Made by a program: the position numbers and the translations under genes. A DNA stretch of 64,000 bases from Paractinoplanes deccanensis (GTDB lineage Bacteria > Actinomycetota > Actinomycetes > Mycobacteriales > Micromonosporaceae): contig NZ_BOMI01000137.1 of NCBI RefSeq assembly GCF_016862115.1, positions 1 to 64,000 on the forward strand, given 5' to 3'. This document shows positions 19,544 through 27,124 of this stretch, piece by piece (positions within the stretch are counted from its first letter, which is position 1; each line of letters begins with the position of its first letter). The notes below the pieces were generated by a model. The model ran no database searches and was not told the DNA's origin. It saw only the letters and a program-made list of their open reading frames with translations.

Positions 19544-19556
19544 AGGAAAGTTTCCT
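19544..19556. promoter_or_regulatory. Perfect palindrome upstream of the chitinase
   Basis: The site aggaaa-g-tttcct lies 22 bp upstream of the chitinase GTG. It contains GAAANTTTC, similar to palindromes found upstream of polysaccharide hydrolase genes in actinomycetes. The regulator is unknown. Confidence 0.45.
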
Positions 19557-19694
19557 GAAAGTTCGTTGAGGAGACGGTAGTCACACACATTCACAGTCGT
19601 CAAGATGGTGTGAAGGGATTACGCAAAGGCTTAACTTTGTCGAGCGCACCGCTACGGGGTGCACACCAACGGACACAACGCGTAGTCTTCGGTC

Positions 19695-19742
19695 ATGACC
19701 ATCTTCGACGTCGTAGCCCTCGAGCCCGCGCGCCGCCGATGA
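19695..19742 (+). CDS. Possible 15-codon leader ORF
   Basis: A short frame encodes MTIFDVVALEPARRR and its TGA overlaps the ATG of the following DUF429 gene by four bases (ATGA). Both frames begin atgaccatc. This layout would allow translational coupling, but so short an ORF may be chance. Confidence 0.25.
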   Translation: MTIFDVVALEPARRR

Positions 19743-20416
19743 CCATCCGAGTTATCGGAGTCGATGCCTACGCCCTCGGCTGGGTCGGGGTCGAGCTTCG
19801 CGACGGCGCCTTCGGGCGGGCCGTGCTGGCCTCCACGCTCTACGAGATCGTCGCCGGCAGCTCCGGCGCGTCCGTGATCGGTGTGGACATCCCGCTCGGC
19901 ATGCTGCCCGACACGTGGCGCGCCGCCGACACGCTCGCCGCCGACCAGCTCGGCCCCCGGCGCGGCAGCGTCTTCCGCGTGCCGCCGCGGGCCGTCTGGC
20001 AGGAGTCCGACTTCGCCGCCGCCAATCGGCTCTGCCGCGAGCTGACCGGCGCCGGGCTCAGCCGCCAGTCCTGGGCGCTGCGGCCCAAGCTGCTCGAGGC
20101 GAACGCGATCTGGGAACGGCACCCCGGGCTCCTCTTCGAGGCACACCCCGAGGTCTCCTTCCGCACCATGGCGGGCGAGCCTCTGCAGTACGCCAAGAAG
20201 ACGTGGACCGGCCAGGCGCGCCGCCGCGAACTGCTCGCGCGCAACGGCATCGTCCTGCCCGACCAGATCGGCCCGGCCGGTCAGGCCCCGCCCGACGACA
20301 TCCTCGACGCGGCGGCGGTCGCCTGGTCGGCGCACCGGATGGCCACCGGGACGGCCCTGAGCCACCCGTCGCCCCCGGAGGAGAACAACGGGTCGAAGAT
20401 CGCTATCTGGTATTAG
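19739..20416 (+). CDS. DUF429 family protein (RNase H-like fold)
   Basis: The 225-residue protein begins MTIRVIGVDAYALGWVGVEL, with the first acidic residue of the fold in GVDA, VIGVDIPLGM as the second strand, FRVPPRAVW, and EAHPEVSFRTMAG near the C-terminal half, all typical of DUF429 proteins predicted to adopt an RNase H-like fold. A nuclease function is predicted for the family but unproven. It converges on proC and their stop codons overlap. Confidence 0.8.
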   Translation: MTIRVIGVDAYALGWVGVELRDGAFGRAVLASTLYEIVAGSSGASVIGVDIPLGMLPDTWRAADTLAADQLGPRRGSVFRVPPRAVWQESDFAAANRLCRELTGAGLSRQSWALRPKLLEANAIWERHPGLLFEAHPEVSFRTMAGEPLQYAKKTWTGQARRRELLARNGIVLPDQIGPAGQAPPDDILDAAAVAWSAHRMATGTALSHPSPPEENNGSKIAIWY

Positions 20417-21234
20417 CTGGGGCCGGACATCTCGGTCGCGATGGCGCGCGCACGGTCGCGAGCGGCCTCGAGGGCGGTGAGGAAGGCCGCGCGCACGCCG
20501 TGGACCTCGAGCTCGCGGATCGCCGAGATGGTGGTGCCCGCCGGCGAGGTGACCGCCTCGCGCAGCTTGACCGGGTGCTCGCCGGAGTCGCGCAGCATGG
20601 TCGCCGAGCCGATCGCGGTCTGCACGACCAGCTCGTGGGCCACCTGGCGGGGCAGGCCGAGCAGGATGCCCGCGTCGATCATCGCCTCGACGAGCAGGTA
20701 GAAGTAGGCCGGGCCGGAGCCGGAGAGCGCGGTCACCGCGTCCTGCTGGGACTCGGGGACCCGCAGGGTGCGGCCGAGCGGGCGGAAGATCTGCTCGACG
20801 ACCGTCAGGTGGTCGACCGTCGCGTACGGGCCCGGGGAGACCACCGTCATCGCCTGGTCGACCAGCGCCGGGGTGTTGGTCATGACCCGCACGATGGGGA
20901 TGCCGCCGGGCAGGCGGTCGGCGAAGAAGCTGGTGGGCAGGCCGGCGCAGAGCGACACGACGAGCTTGTCCGGCGGCACCTTGGAGCCGAAGTCGTCGAG
21001 CAGCTTGCCCGCGTCCTGCGGCTTGACGGCGATGAGCAGCACGTCGGCCTGGGTCACCGCGGTCAGGTTGAGCACCGGGCGGATGCCGTAGCGGTCGGCG
21101 AGCTCCGCGGCCCGCTCGGGGCGGCGGGTGGTGGCCAGCAGCTGCTGCGCCGGCCAGCCGGAGCGCAGCAGTCCGGACAGGACCAGCTCGCCGAGCTTGC
21201 CCGCGCCGATGACGGCGACAGTTTGCGTGGTCAT
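20413..21234 (-). CDS. proC: Pyrroline-5-carboxylate reductase
   Basis: The 273-residue enzyme performs the last step of proline synthesis with NAD(P)H. It has the Rossmann motif VIGAGKLGELVLSGLL at the N-terminus, the cofactor segment LLIAVKPQDAGKLL, and the conserved C-terminal dimer/active-site region ALSGSGPAYFYLLVEAMIDA, then PVKLREAVTSPAGTTISAIR. Length is standard. It lies 59 bp downstream of pfkA, with a hairpin between them. Confidence 0.93.
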   Translation of the reverse strand: MTTQTVAVIGAGKLGELVLSGLLRSGWPAQQLLATTRRPERAAELADRYGIRPVLNLTAVTQADVLLIAVKPQDAGKLLDDFGSKVPPDKLVVSLCAGLPTSFFADRLPGGIPIVRVMTNTPALVDQAMTVVSPGPYATVDHLTVVEQIFRPLGRTLRVPESQQDAVTALSGSGPAYFYLLVEAMIDAGILLGLPRQVAHELVVQTAIGSATMLRDSGEHPVKLREAVTSPAGTTISAIRELEVHGVRAAFLTALEAARDRARAIATEMSGPS

Positions 21235-21254
21235 TCCCGCCCCTTGTATGACAA

Positions 21255-21278
21255 GAGGGCGGCCGAGCGGCCGCCCTC
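21255..21278 (-). terminator. Hairpin after the phosphofructokinase gene
   Basis: Arms gagggcggcc and ggccgccctc (10 bp, perfect) enclose a four-base loop, in the 59-bp gap between the pfkA stop and the proC start on the minus strand. It probably ends the pfkA message. Confidence 0.75.
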
Positions 21279-21293
21279 CGATGAAGCCGTCTG

Positions 21294-22322
21294 TCAGCTG
21301 CCGAAGAAGACCTCGGCCTCTTCGTACCGCGAGAGCGGAACGGTCTTGAGCTCGCCGGTGCCCTCGATCAGCGGCACGCGCACGATGTCGGTGCCCCGCA
21401 GCGCCATCATCTTACCGAAGTCGCCCTCGTGGACGGCGTCGATCGCCTGGAGGCCGAAGCGGGTCGCGAGCACCCGGTCGAACGCCGACGGGGTACCGCC
21501 GCGCTGGATGTGACCGAGGACGACGGTGCGCGCCTCCTTGCCGGTCTTCTCCTCGAGCTGCTCGGCGAGCCACTGGCCGATGCCGCCGAGGCGGACGTGG
21601 CCGAACGAGTCGAGCTCCTTGCTCTGCAGCGCCATCTGGCCGTCGAGCGGCTGGGCGCCCTCGGCGACGACCACGATCGGCGCGTACTCGACCTGGAAGC
21701 GCTTGGTCACGTAGGTGGCGACCTGGTCGACGTCGAACTGGCGCTCGGGCAGCAGGATCACGTTGGCGCCGCCGGCGAGGCCGGCGTGCAGGGCGATCCA
21801 GCCGGCGTGCCGGCCCATGACCTCGACGACCAGGGTGCGGTGGTGCGACTCGGCGGTGGTGTGCAGCCGGTCGATCGCCTCCATCGCGATGTTGACAGCG
21901 GTGTCGAAGCCGAAGGTGAAGTCGGTGGCGTTGAGGTCGTTGTCGATCGTCTTGGGCACGCCCACGACGTTGACGCCGAGGTCGGTGAGCTTGGTGGCGA
22001 CGCCGAGGGTGTCCTCGCCGCCGATCGCCACGAGGGCGTCCACGCCCTGCTCGGCCAGGTTGGCCTTGATCTTCTCGACACCACCGTCGATCTTGAACGG
22101 GTTGGTGCGCGAGGAGCCCAGGATCGTGCCACCGCGGGGCAGGATGCCGCGGACCTCGGCGATGCCGAGCGGCTTGGTCAGACCCTCGAGCGGGCCCTTC
22201 CAGCCGTCGCGGAACCCGACGAACTCGTGGCCGTAGACGGCGACGCCCTTGCGCACAACCGCCCGGATGACCGCGTTGAGACCGGGGCAGTCGCCGCCGC
22301 CGGTGAGCACGCCGATACGCAT
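21294..22322 (-). CDS. pfkA: 6-phosphofructokinase with pyrophosphate-type active-site residues
   Basis: The 342-residue enzyme phosphorylates fructose-6-phosphate. Motifs include LTGGGDCPGLNAVIR, the phosphate donor loop GGEDT (101-105) and PKTIDNDL (123-130), then the active site FGFDTA and MGRHAGW. Residue 104 is Asp and 124 is Lys. In this family Gly104/Gly124 marks ATP-dependent enzymes, while Asp104/Lys124 is found in PPi-dependent ones such as that of Amycolatopsis. PPi dependence is therefore predicted, making the step reversible. It stands alone, with a terminator hairpin downstream. Confidence 0.93.
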   Translation of the reverse strand: MRIGVLTGGGDCPGLNAVIRAVVRKGVAVYGHEFVGFRDGWKGPLEGLTKPLGIAEVRGILPRGGTILGSSRTNPFKIDGGVEKIKANLAEQGVDALVAIGGEDTLGVATKLTDLGVNVVGVPKTIDNDLNATDFTFGFDTAVNIAMEAIDRLHTTAESHHRTLVVEVMGRHAGWIALHAGLAGGANVILLPERQFDVDQVATYVTKRFQVEYAPIVVVAEGAQPLDGQMALQSKELDSFGHVRLGGIGQWLAEQLEEKTGKEARTVVLGHIQRGGTPSAFDRVLATRFGLQAIDAVHEGDFGKMMALRGTDIVRVPLIEGTGELKTVPLSRYEEAEVFFGS

Positions 22323-22469
22323 GATTGCTCGTCCTCCCTGATTTTCAGGTACGAGATGCAGGAAGCCCGCTGAGCCCCAGGGAGCGAGTGATCGGCAGCG
22401 TTGCCGGGCCCGGGGCGGGCCGCAAGCCGAACTTTAGCGGTCCGGCTCACACCGCCCCGAAGCGCCCCG

Positions 22470-22967
22470 CTACAGCCTGACGGTTTCGTTCTCTCCCGCG
22501 TCCGGGGTCTTTCCGGTTACGGCCGCTTTGGCATAGCCCAGCATCGTGACGACCTTCGAACTGTGCGCCGCCGCCCAGTACTCCGCGGTCTCCGCGTGCA
22601 CCTTGACCAGCGTAAGCTCCGGCGTCTCCAGTCCGTCCGGGAACCACGCTTTCAGCGCCGGGCTCCAGAGCTCCTTGGCCTTCTCCGGGTTGTCGGTGCG
22701 CACGGCCGTGCCCGAGATGGAGATCCAGTTGTTCTGCTTCTGGTCACTGAACGCGACGTTCACCTGGGGGTGCAGGCCGATCTCCTGGACCAGGTCGGCG
22801 TTGCTGTACGTGAAGAACCACAGGTCGCCGTCGAACTCGACGTCCTGCAGGGCCATCGGGCGGCTCACGTGCTTGCCGTCGGCGGTCATCGTGGTGAGCA
22901 TGCAGATGCGCGCGTCCGCGACCATCTGCTTGACCTTCTCGCGCTGCTCCTGCTCGGTGTCAGTCAT
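22470..22967 (-). CDS. Pyridoxamine-5'-phosphate-oxidase-fold protein (general stress protein 26 type)
   Basis: The 165-residue split-barrel protein reads MTDTEQEQREKVKQMVADARI, then LTTMTADGKHVSRPMALQDVEF and WFFTYSNADLVQEIGLHPQVNVAFSD, the usual flavin-binding strands of the general-stress FMN-binding family, with WAAAHSSKVVTML near the end. FMN or F420 may bind; the substrate is unknown. It is isolated, with 147 bp to pfkA and 54 bp to the RNase gene. Confidence 0.82.
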   Translation of the reverse strand: MTDTEQEQREKVKQMVADARICMLTTMTADGKHVSRPMALQDVEFDGDLWFFTYSNADLVQEIGLHPQVNVAFSDQKQNNWISISGTAVRTDNPEKAKELWSPALKAWFPDGLETPELTLVKVHAETAEYWAAAHSSKVVTMLGYAKAAVTGKTPDAGENETVRL

Positions 22968-23021
22968 GGCCGTGCCATTCCCCCGGCGGGGCCGGTCAAA
23001 CGAGCGCCGGCCGTACGAGGG

Positions 23022-23510
23022 TCAGCCGCCCATGGCACGCCAGCGCGCGAGGTTGTGCCTCGCGTCGACCAGCGCGTCGTGCCGGCCGGACATCGTGGGC
23101 AGCGGCGGGCGCCCCCGGTCGTCCCAGAGCTGGCGGAGGTCCTTGGTGAAGCGCGGGATGTCGCGCGGCAGCGCGGGCATGGCACCCCAGAGCTGGGCGA
23201 GCGCGACGTGGTCGTAGGCGGCGAACCACGCCCACAGCTCGATCTGCTCGTCGCGGCCCTCGACCGGCTCGGCCAGGAACGCGTACAGGTCGTCGCGGAT
23301 CCGCTCGCGGGAGCGCCACGCCTTGTCCGAGGGCGAGGGGAGCTTGTCGAGGACGTTACGGCGCACCCAGGGGATCGCCTTGCTGTCGTCGAACTCGGTG
23401 CTGACCGCGTAGAACTCGCGGCCGAACTCGTCGACCACGCCGATCGAGACCAGGTCGATGGTGCGCCCGTCCTCGATGAACTCGCAGTCATAAAAGTAGC
23501 GGTATGGCAT
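23022..23510 (-). CDS. Rv2179c-like 3'-5' exoribonuclease (DEDDh)
   Basis: The 162-residue protein begins MPYRYFYDCEFIEDGRTIDL, with the first two metal ligands Asp8 and Glu10, then ELWAWFAAYDHVALAQLWG (third Asp) and RHDALVDARHNLARW (His and fourth Asp). Length and sequence match M. tuberculosis Rv2179c, a small RNase T-like exoribonuclease. The ATG at 23510 was chosen over an upstream start that lies inside the next gene. Position relative to aroG and the acyltransferase also matches Rv2178c-Rv2182c. Confidence 0.9.
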   Translation of the reverse strand: MPYRYFYDCEFIEDGRTIDLVSIGVVDEFGREFYAVSTEFDDSKAIPWVRRNVLDKLPSPSDKAWRSRERIRDDLYAFLAEPVEGRDEQIELWAWFAAYDHVALAQLWGAMPALPRDIPRFTKDLRQLWDDRGRPPLPTMSGRHDALVDARHNLARWRAMGG

Positions 23511-23529
23511 CGGGGCACATCTTCCAGCA

Positions 23530-24387
23530 TCAGGAGCCACCCATGGCCTCCAGGGCCGCCTTGGCACTGCGCAGGGTGTCCGGGAGGCCGAGCCGGGCCG
23601 CGCGGTCGGCCTGCACGGCCCAGCGCAGCCGCAGCAGCACGGGCAGCACGGCGTGCAGCTCGTCCGCGCCGACCGGGCCCGCCGCGAGGTAGCCGTCGAT
23701 CAGGTCGCCGGCCTCGGCCATCCCGCCGGTGTACGCGACGGCGGCGGCCACGTCGTAGACCAGCGGGCCCAGCCCGCTCGCGCCGCAGTCGAGCAGCCCG
23801 GCCCGCCCGGTGCCCGGGTCCACGACGAAGACGCCGGGCGCCGGGTCGCCGTGCAGCACCCCGTACGTCAGCCGGTCGGTGACCGTGAGGCGCGTCGCGG
23901 CCGTGACCGCCTCGAGGACCGCGCCGCGCAGCCAGGGCTCCCCGCGCAGATGGGGAGCGTCGGGGTCGAGGAGCCGCCACGGCCGCAGGCCCGGGTGGTG
24001 GAAGCCCTGGAGGGCCCGGTGCACGACGCCGAGCCGGTCGCCCCAGAACTGCTGGTCGATCGGGTCCCCGCCGTCGAGGCGGCGGCCCGGCAGCCGGCGC
24101 AGCACCGAGAAGGCGCCCTCGGCGGTCTGCGCGGTGAGGCCGCCCGACAGGGTCCGCACCGGCTCCCCCGCGGCGATGTCACGGCCCCGCAGATGGTCGG
24201 CGGCGGCGAGGCCGGCCTCGACCGGCTGGCGGCAGCGGGCCTCGGTGAGCCGGACGACGTAGCGCTCCGGCCCGGCGGTCACCTCCCATCCGTAGGACAT
24301 GAGCGCGTCCGGGAGGGCGGTGATCTCGCCGGGGACGAGATGCCACTGGTCCCGCAGGGTCGATCGAAGAAGCTCGGCATCCGGCAC
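23530..24387 (-). CDS. Aminoglycoside phosphotransferase (APH)-fold protein
   Basis: The 285-residue protein has the APH/choline-kinase fold: a catalytic loop HGD (Asp181) and a metal-binding aspartate in LLDCGASG (Asp200). The usual Asn five residues after the catalytic Asp is Val186, so kinase activity may be reduced or altered. No resistance function can be assigned; many such proteins phosphorylate cell metabolites. It ends 19 bp before the RNase gene and may be co-transcribed with it. A leader-like element repeated from the aroG region lies about 85 bp upstream. Confidence 0.75.
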   Translation of the reverse strand: MPDAELLRSTLRDQWHLVPGEITALPDALMSYGWEVTAGPERYVVRLTEARCRQPVEAGLAAADHLRGRDIAAGEPVRTLSGGLTAQTAEGAFSVLRRLPGRRLDGGDPIDQQFWGDRLGVVHRALQGFHHPGLRPWRLLDPDAPHLRGEPWLRGAVLEAVTAATRLTVTDRLTYGVLHGDPAPGVFVVDPGTGRAGLLDCGASGLGPLVYDVAAAVAYTGGMAEAGDLIDGYLAAGPVGADELHAVLPVLLRLRWAVQADRAARLGLPDTLRSAKAALEAMGGS

Positions 24388-24470
24388 GGCGGGATTATCG
24401 ACGCGGATCCGGAAAAAGCGACGGACAACGAGGGTGATCCCCGGTCAGCTGTCCCTCCGAAGGGCAACCC

Positions 24471-24514
24471 TTCCCACCACCCCGCCGCCACCCTTGGCCG
24501 GACTGAAGGCTTTC
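24471..24514 (-). promoter_or_regulatory. Leader-like element, copy 2 (upstream of APH gene)
   Basis: On the plus strand it reads cccaccaccccgccgccacc then cttggccggactgaaggct, matching the element at 18008-18050 with a few changes and one indel. Both copies precede minus-strand genes by roughly 75-85 bp. Function unknown. Confidence 0.45.
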
Positions 24515-24715
24515 CCCCTTGGCGCTCACGTTTCGCATAGGGGAGGTTTACAGAAAGCGACAACCGCGACATGATCCTACGAGGCGCTCGCGGCAGGGGT
24601 GCGCAGAAATGGCGCCGGTGGGTGGCTCTGTGCTAAGAGTGATCGTTCGCGTCGAGGGGCCGGCGCGACCGGCCGCTCACGACACACGCGGTCCCACCGG
24701 GGGAGGGATGACGCC

Positions 24716-25408
24716 GTGGACAATCGCATGCCGGACAACGGCGACGCGCTGACCGGCGTCGACATGTTCGCCGGTCTGGAGCCGGACGTCCGGCAACGCG
24801 TGATCGCGACGGCCGTGCCGCGGACGTACCGCAAGGGACAGATCCTGTTCGTCGAGAACGATCCCGGCGAGTCGCTGATCATCCTGAGACGCGGCGCGGT
24901 CGCGATCTTCCGCACGGCGCCGACCGGCGAGCGCGCGGTGCTGACCGTCGTCCGGCCGCCGGGCGTGCTCGGCGAGGTGTCCCTTCTGGACGCGTCGACG
25001 CGCAGCACGTCGGCCGAGGCGATCGAGGACTGCCAGGCGCTGACCCTGTCGCGCGCGGCCTTCATGGACCTCGTCCACTCCAACCCGCGCATCCTCGACG
25101 CGGTGATGCGGTCGGTGGGCGCGCTCATCCGCCGGCTCACCGAGCAGAACACCGATCACGTCTTCCTCGACCTGCCCGGACGGGTCGCCAAGACGCTGGT
25201 GCGCCTGGCCGGCGAGAGCCAGGCCCCGATGATCACGATCGAGCTCAACCAGAGCCAGCTCGCCGAGATGGCCGGCGGCTCGCGGCAGAGCGTGAACCAG
25301 GCGATCGGCTCGTTCGCCAGCCGCGGCTGGCTGCGCACCGAGGGCCGCCGCATCGTCGTCACCGACCTCCAGGCGCTACGTCGTCGCGCCGGGATGAGCG
25401 CTGTGTAG
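24716..25408 (+). CDS. Crp/Fnr-family transcriptional regulator
   Basis: The 230-residue regulator has an N-terminal cyclic-nucleotide-binding beta barrel (FAGLEPDVRQRVIATAVPRT, FVENDPGESLIILRRGAVAIF, GERAVLTV, VLGEVSLLD) and a C-terminal winged helix (ELNQSQLAEMAGGSRQSVNQAI then LRTEGRRIVV). The GTG at 24716 follows gggaggga at good spacing; ATG 24728 is an alternative. The cAMP-contacting arginine of the barrel is not clear, so the ligand is open. Its 3' end overlaps the convergent acyltransferase gene by 50 bp. Confidence 0.88.
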   Translation: MDNRMPDNGDALTGVDMFAGLEPDVRQRVIATAVPRTYRKGQILFVENDPGESLIILRRGAVAIFRTAPTGERAVLTVVRPPGVLGEVSLLDASTRSTSAEAIEDCQALTLSRAAFMDLVHSNPRILDAVMRSVGALIRRLTEQNTDHVFLDLPGRVAKTLVRLAGESQAPMITIELNQSQLAEMAGGSRQSVNQAIGSFASRGWLRTEGRRIVVTDLQALRRRAGMSAV

Positions 25409-26087
25409 GAGCCTCGATCGAGGTCTTCAGACTGGCCGCGTAGACGTCGACGTACTCGCGGCCGGAGAGCGCCATGATCTCGTACATGATCTCGTCGGTG
25501 ACGGCGCGCTCGACGAAGCGGTCGCCCTTGGCGTGCGCGTAGCGGGAGAAGTCGAGCGGCGCGCCGAACCGCATGCGCACCCTCATGACCTTGGGGATCA
25601 GGGTGCCGGTGGGCTGGATCTCGTCGGTGTTGAGCAGCGCCACCGGCACGACCGGGGCGCCGCTCTCCAGCGCCAGCCGGGCCACCCCCGTCTTGCCGCG
25701 GTAGAGCCGCCCGTCGGGTGACCGGGTGCCCTCCGGATAGATGCCCGCGATGCCACCCTCGCGCAGCACCCTCAGCAGGGTCTCCAGGGCCGCTTGGGCG
25801 GCCTTCCCGCCGGAACGGTCGACCGGGATGGTCCCGGTGCCGGAGAAGAAGTGCCGCATGAGCCAGCCCTTGATCCCCTTCCCGGTGAAGTATTCGGCCT
25901 TCGCGACGAACGTCACCCTGCGATCGACGATCAGGGGTGTGAAGATCGAGTCGGAGAACGACAGGTGATTGCAGGCCAGGATCACCGGGCCGCTCCGGGG
26001 CAGGTGGGCGAGGCCGCGCACGTCGGGGCGGAAGAGCACCTTGAGGGGCGGCCCGAGAAAGACGTACTTGAGGAGCCAGTAGAACAC
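25359..26087 (-). CDS. 1-acylglycerol-3-phosphate O-acyltransferase (PlsC-like)
   Basis: The 242-residue membrane-associated enzyme starts at a GTG (VFYWLLKYVFLGPPLKVLF) six bases after aaagga. It has the acyltransferase box NHLSFSD (His41, Asp46), GTIPVDRSGG, and YPEGTRSPDGRLYRGKTG for glycerol-phosphate binding. It is the positional counterpart of M. tuberculosis Rv2182c. It acts in phospholipid or PIM acyl-chain synthesis. The last 17 codons overlap the crp gene on the other strand. Confidence 0.87.
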   Translation of the reverse strand: MFYWLLKYVFLGPPLKVLFRPDVRGLAHLPRSGPVILACNHLSFSDSIFTPLIVDRRVTFVAKAEYFTGKGIKGWLMRHFFSGTGTIPVDRSGGKAAQAALETLLRVLREGGIAGIYPEGTRSPDGRLYRGKTGVARLALESGAPVVPVALLNTDEIQPTGTLIPKVMRVRMRFGAPLDFSRYAHAKGDRFVERAVTDEIMYEIMALSGREYVDVYAASLKTSIEAPTQRSSRRDDVAPGGR

Positions 26088-26221
26088 GGGGGTCCTTTCC
26101 TGGACGTCCGGGACATCCGGCGCAGAGGAAGCGTACGAAGCGGGACGGCGCGCCACAACGCACTCCCGCAACCGGTCCATGTCGTGTCACCATTCAAGGC
26201 ACGGTCGGGGCGAGGGAGTGT

Positions 26222-26257
26222 GCAGGGTGACTGGTGCCAGCAGGGTGACTGGGGCCA
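26222..26257 (+). repeat. 18-bp direct repeat upstream of the membrane-protein gene
   Basis: Two adjacent copies of gcagggtgactggtgcca (one mismatch) lie 20 bp before the GTG at 26277. They could be a regulator-binding site or a simple duplication. Confidence 0.55.
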
Positions 26258-26276
26258 TAGAGTGTGGGGCCGCGCA

Positions 26277-27077
26277 GTGACAGCGGGTGGCGCTCGCCGC
26301 GGGCGGCGGGACAACGGGATCGACGCTGCCGACTACGCGGCGGCCGGCGACGTGGATCCGCGCGTCGGCGAGCACCTCTTGGACGTGCTGGCCGCCGGCG
26401 GCATCGCGGCCTACCTTCAGCCGACCGCCGACCTCAACCCCATCCTGCGCGCCACGACCCTGCCCGCGCGCCCCACCGACCGGCTCTTCGTCGACCGGGC
26501 CCATCTCGAGACGGCCCGCGAGCACCTGCACAAGGTGACCGGTGGCGCGCCGCCCACCCCGCCGGAGGACCCGGCCGCCGAGCCGGACATCGAGGCGGAG
26601 TGGGCCAAGATCGTGGCGGGCTTCCACACCACTGTCGACCCGACCGCGGCGCCGTGGCCGGAGTCCGAGGGCATCGAGGCGCCCAAGGAGCCGCCGCGCC
26701 TCGGCGGGCTCCAGTCGGCGGCCGACTTCTCCGGCGTCTCGCTCAACCGGCGGCGCACCGACCAGCCCGACCCCGGCCTGCTCGACGGGCTCGACACGTT
26801 CGGCAACGACCTGCCCGGCGACGAGGACGAGGACGAGGAGCGGTACACGCCGCCGCCTCCTCCGCCGCTACCCAAGATCTCGAAGTACGCGGTGTTCGGC
26901 GTGCTCGGCGTCGTGGTCGGCTTCGTGCTTTTCCTGTTCCCGCGGCTGCTGCCGATCGACCGCGACTACGTGACGCTGATCGGCTTCGCGGCGATCGTCT
27001 CGGGCGCGGTGATGCTGGTGTGGCGGCTCCGCTCCGGCGACGACGATGACGACTTCGACGACGGCGCTGTTGTATAG
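26277..27077 (+). CDS. Membrane protein of unknown function (C-terminal two-helix anchor)
   Basis: The protein has about 266 residues from a GTG. The N-terminal third (VDPRVGEHLLDVLAAGGIAA then RLFVDRAHLETAREHL) looks like a small alpha/beta domain of the DUF2007-type protease-associated class; an acidic/Pro-rich linker follows (LPGDEDEDEERYTPPPPPP), then two transmembrane helices at about 206-230 and 238-256 and an acidic tail (GDDDDDFDDGAVV). No precise family was recognised. It precedes otsA by about 45 bp on the same strand and may be co-transcribed. Confidence 0.7.
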   Translation: MTAGGARRGRRDNGIDAADYAAAGDVDPRVGEHLLDVLAAGGIAAYLQPTADLNPILRATTLPARPTDRLFVDRAHLETAREHLHKVTGGAPPTPPEDPAAEPDIEAEWAKIVAGFHTTVDPTAAPWPESEGIEAPKEPPRLGGLQSAADFSGVSLNRRRTDQPDPGLLDGLDTFGNDLPGDEDEDEERYTPPPPPPLPKISKYAVFGVLGVVVGFVLFLFPRLLPIDRDYVTLIGFAAIVSGAVMLVWRLRSGDDDDDFDDGAVV

Positions 27078-27124
27078 ACCACCGCAACTATAGATCCACG
27101 GTAGCCGTCCGGTAACCTTCGGTG

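Noticed and set aside
23530..24387. Aminoglycoside resistance gene
   Set aside because: The APH fold is widespread in metabolism, the catalytic-loop Asn is Val, and nothing in the context points to resistance.
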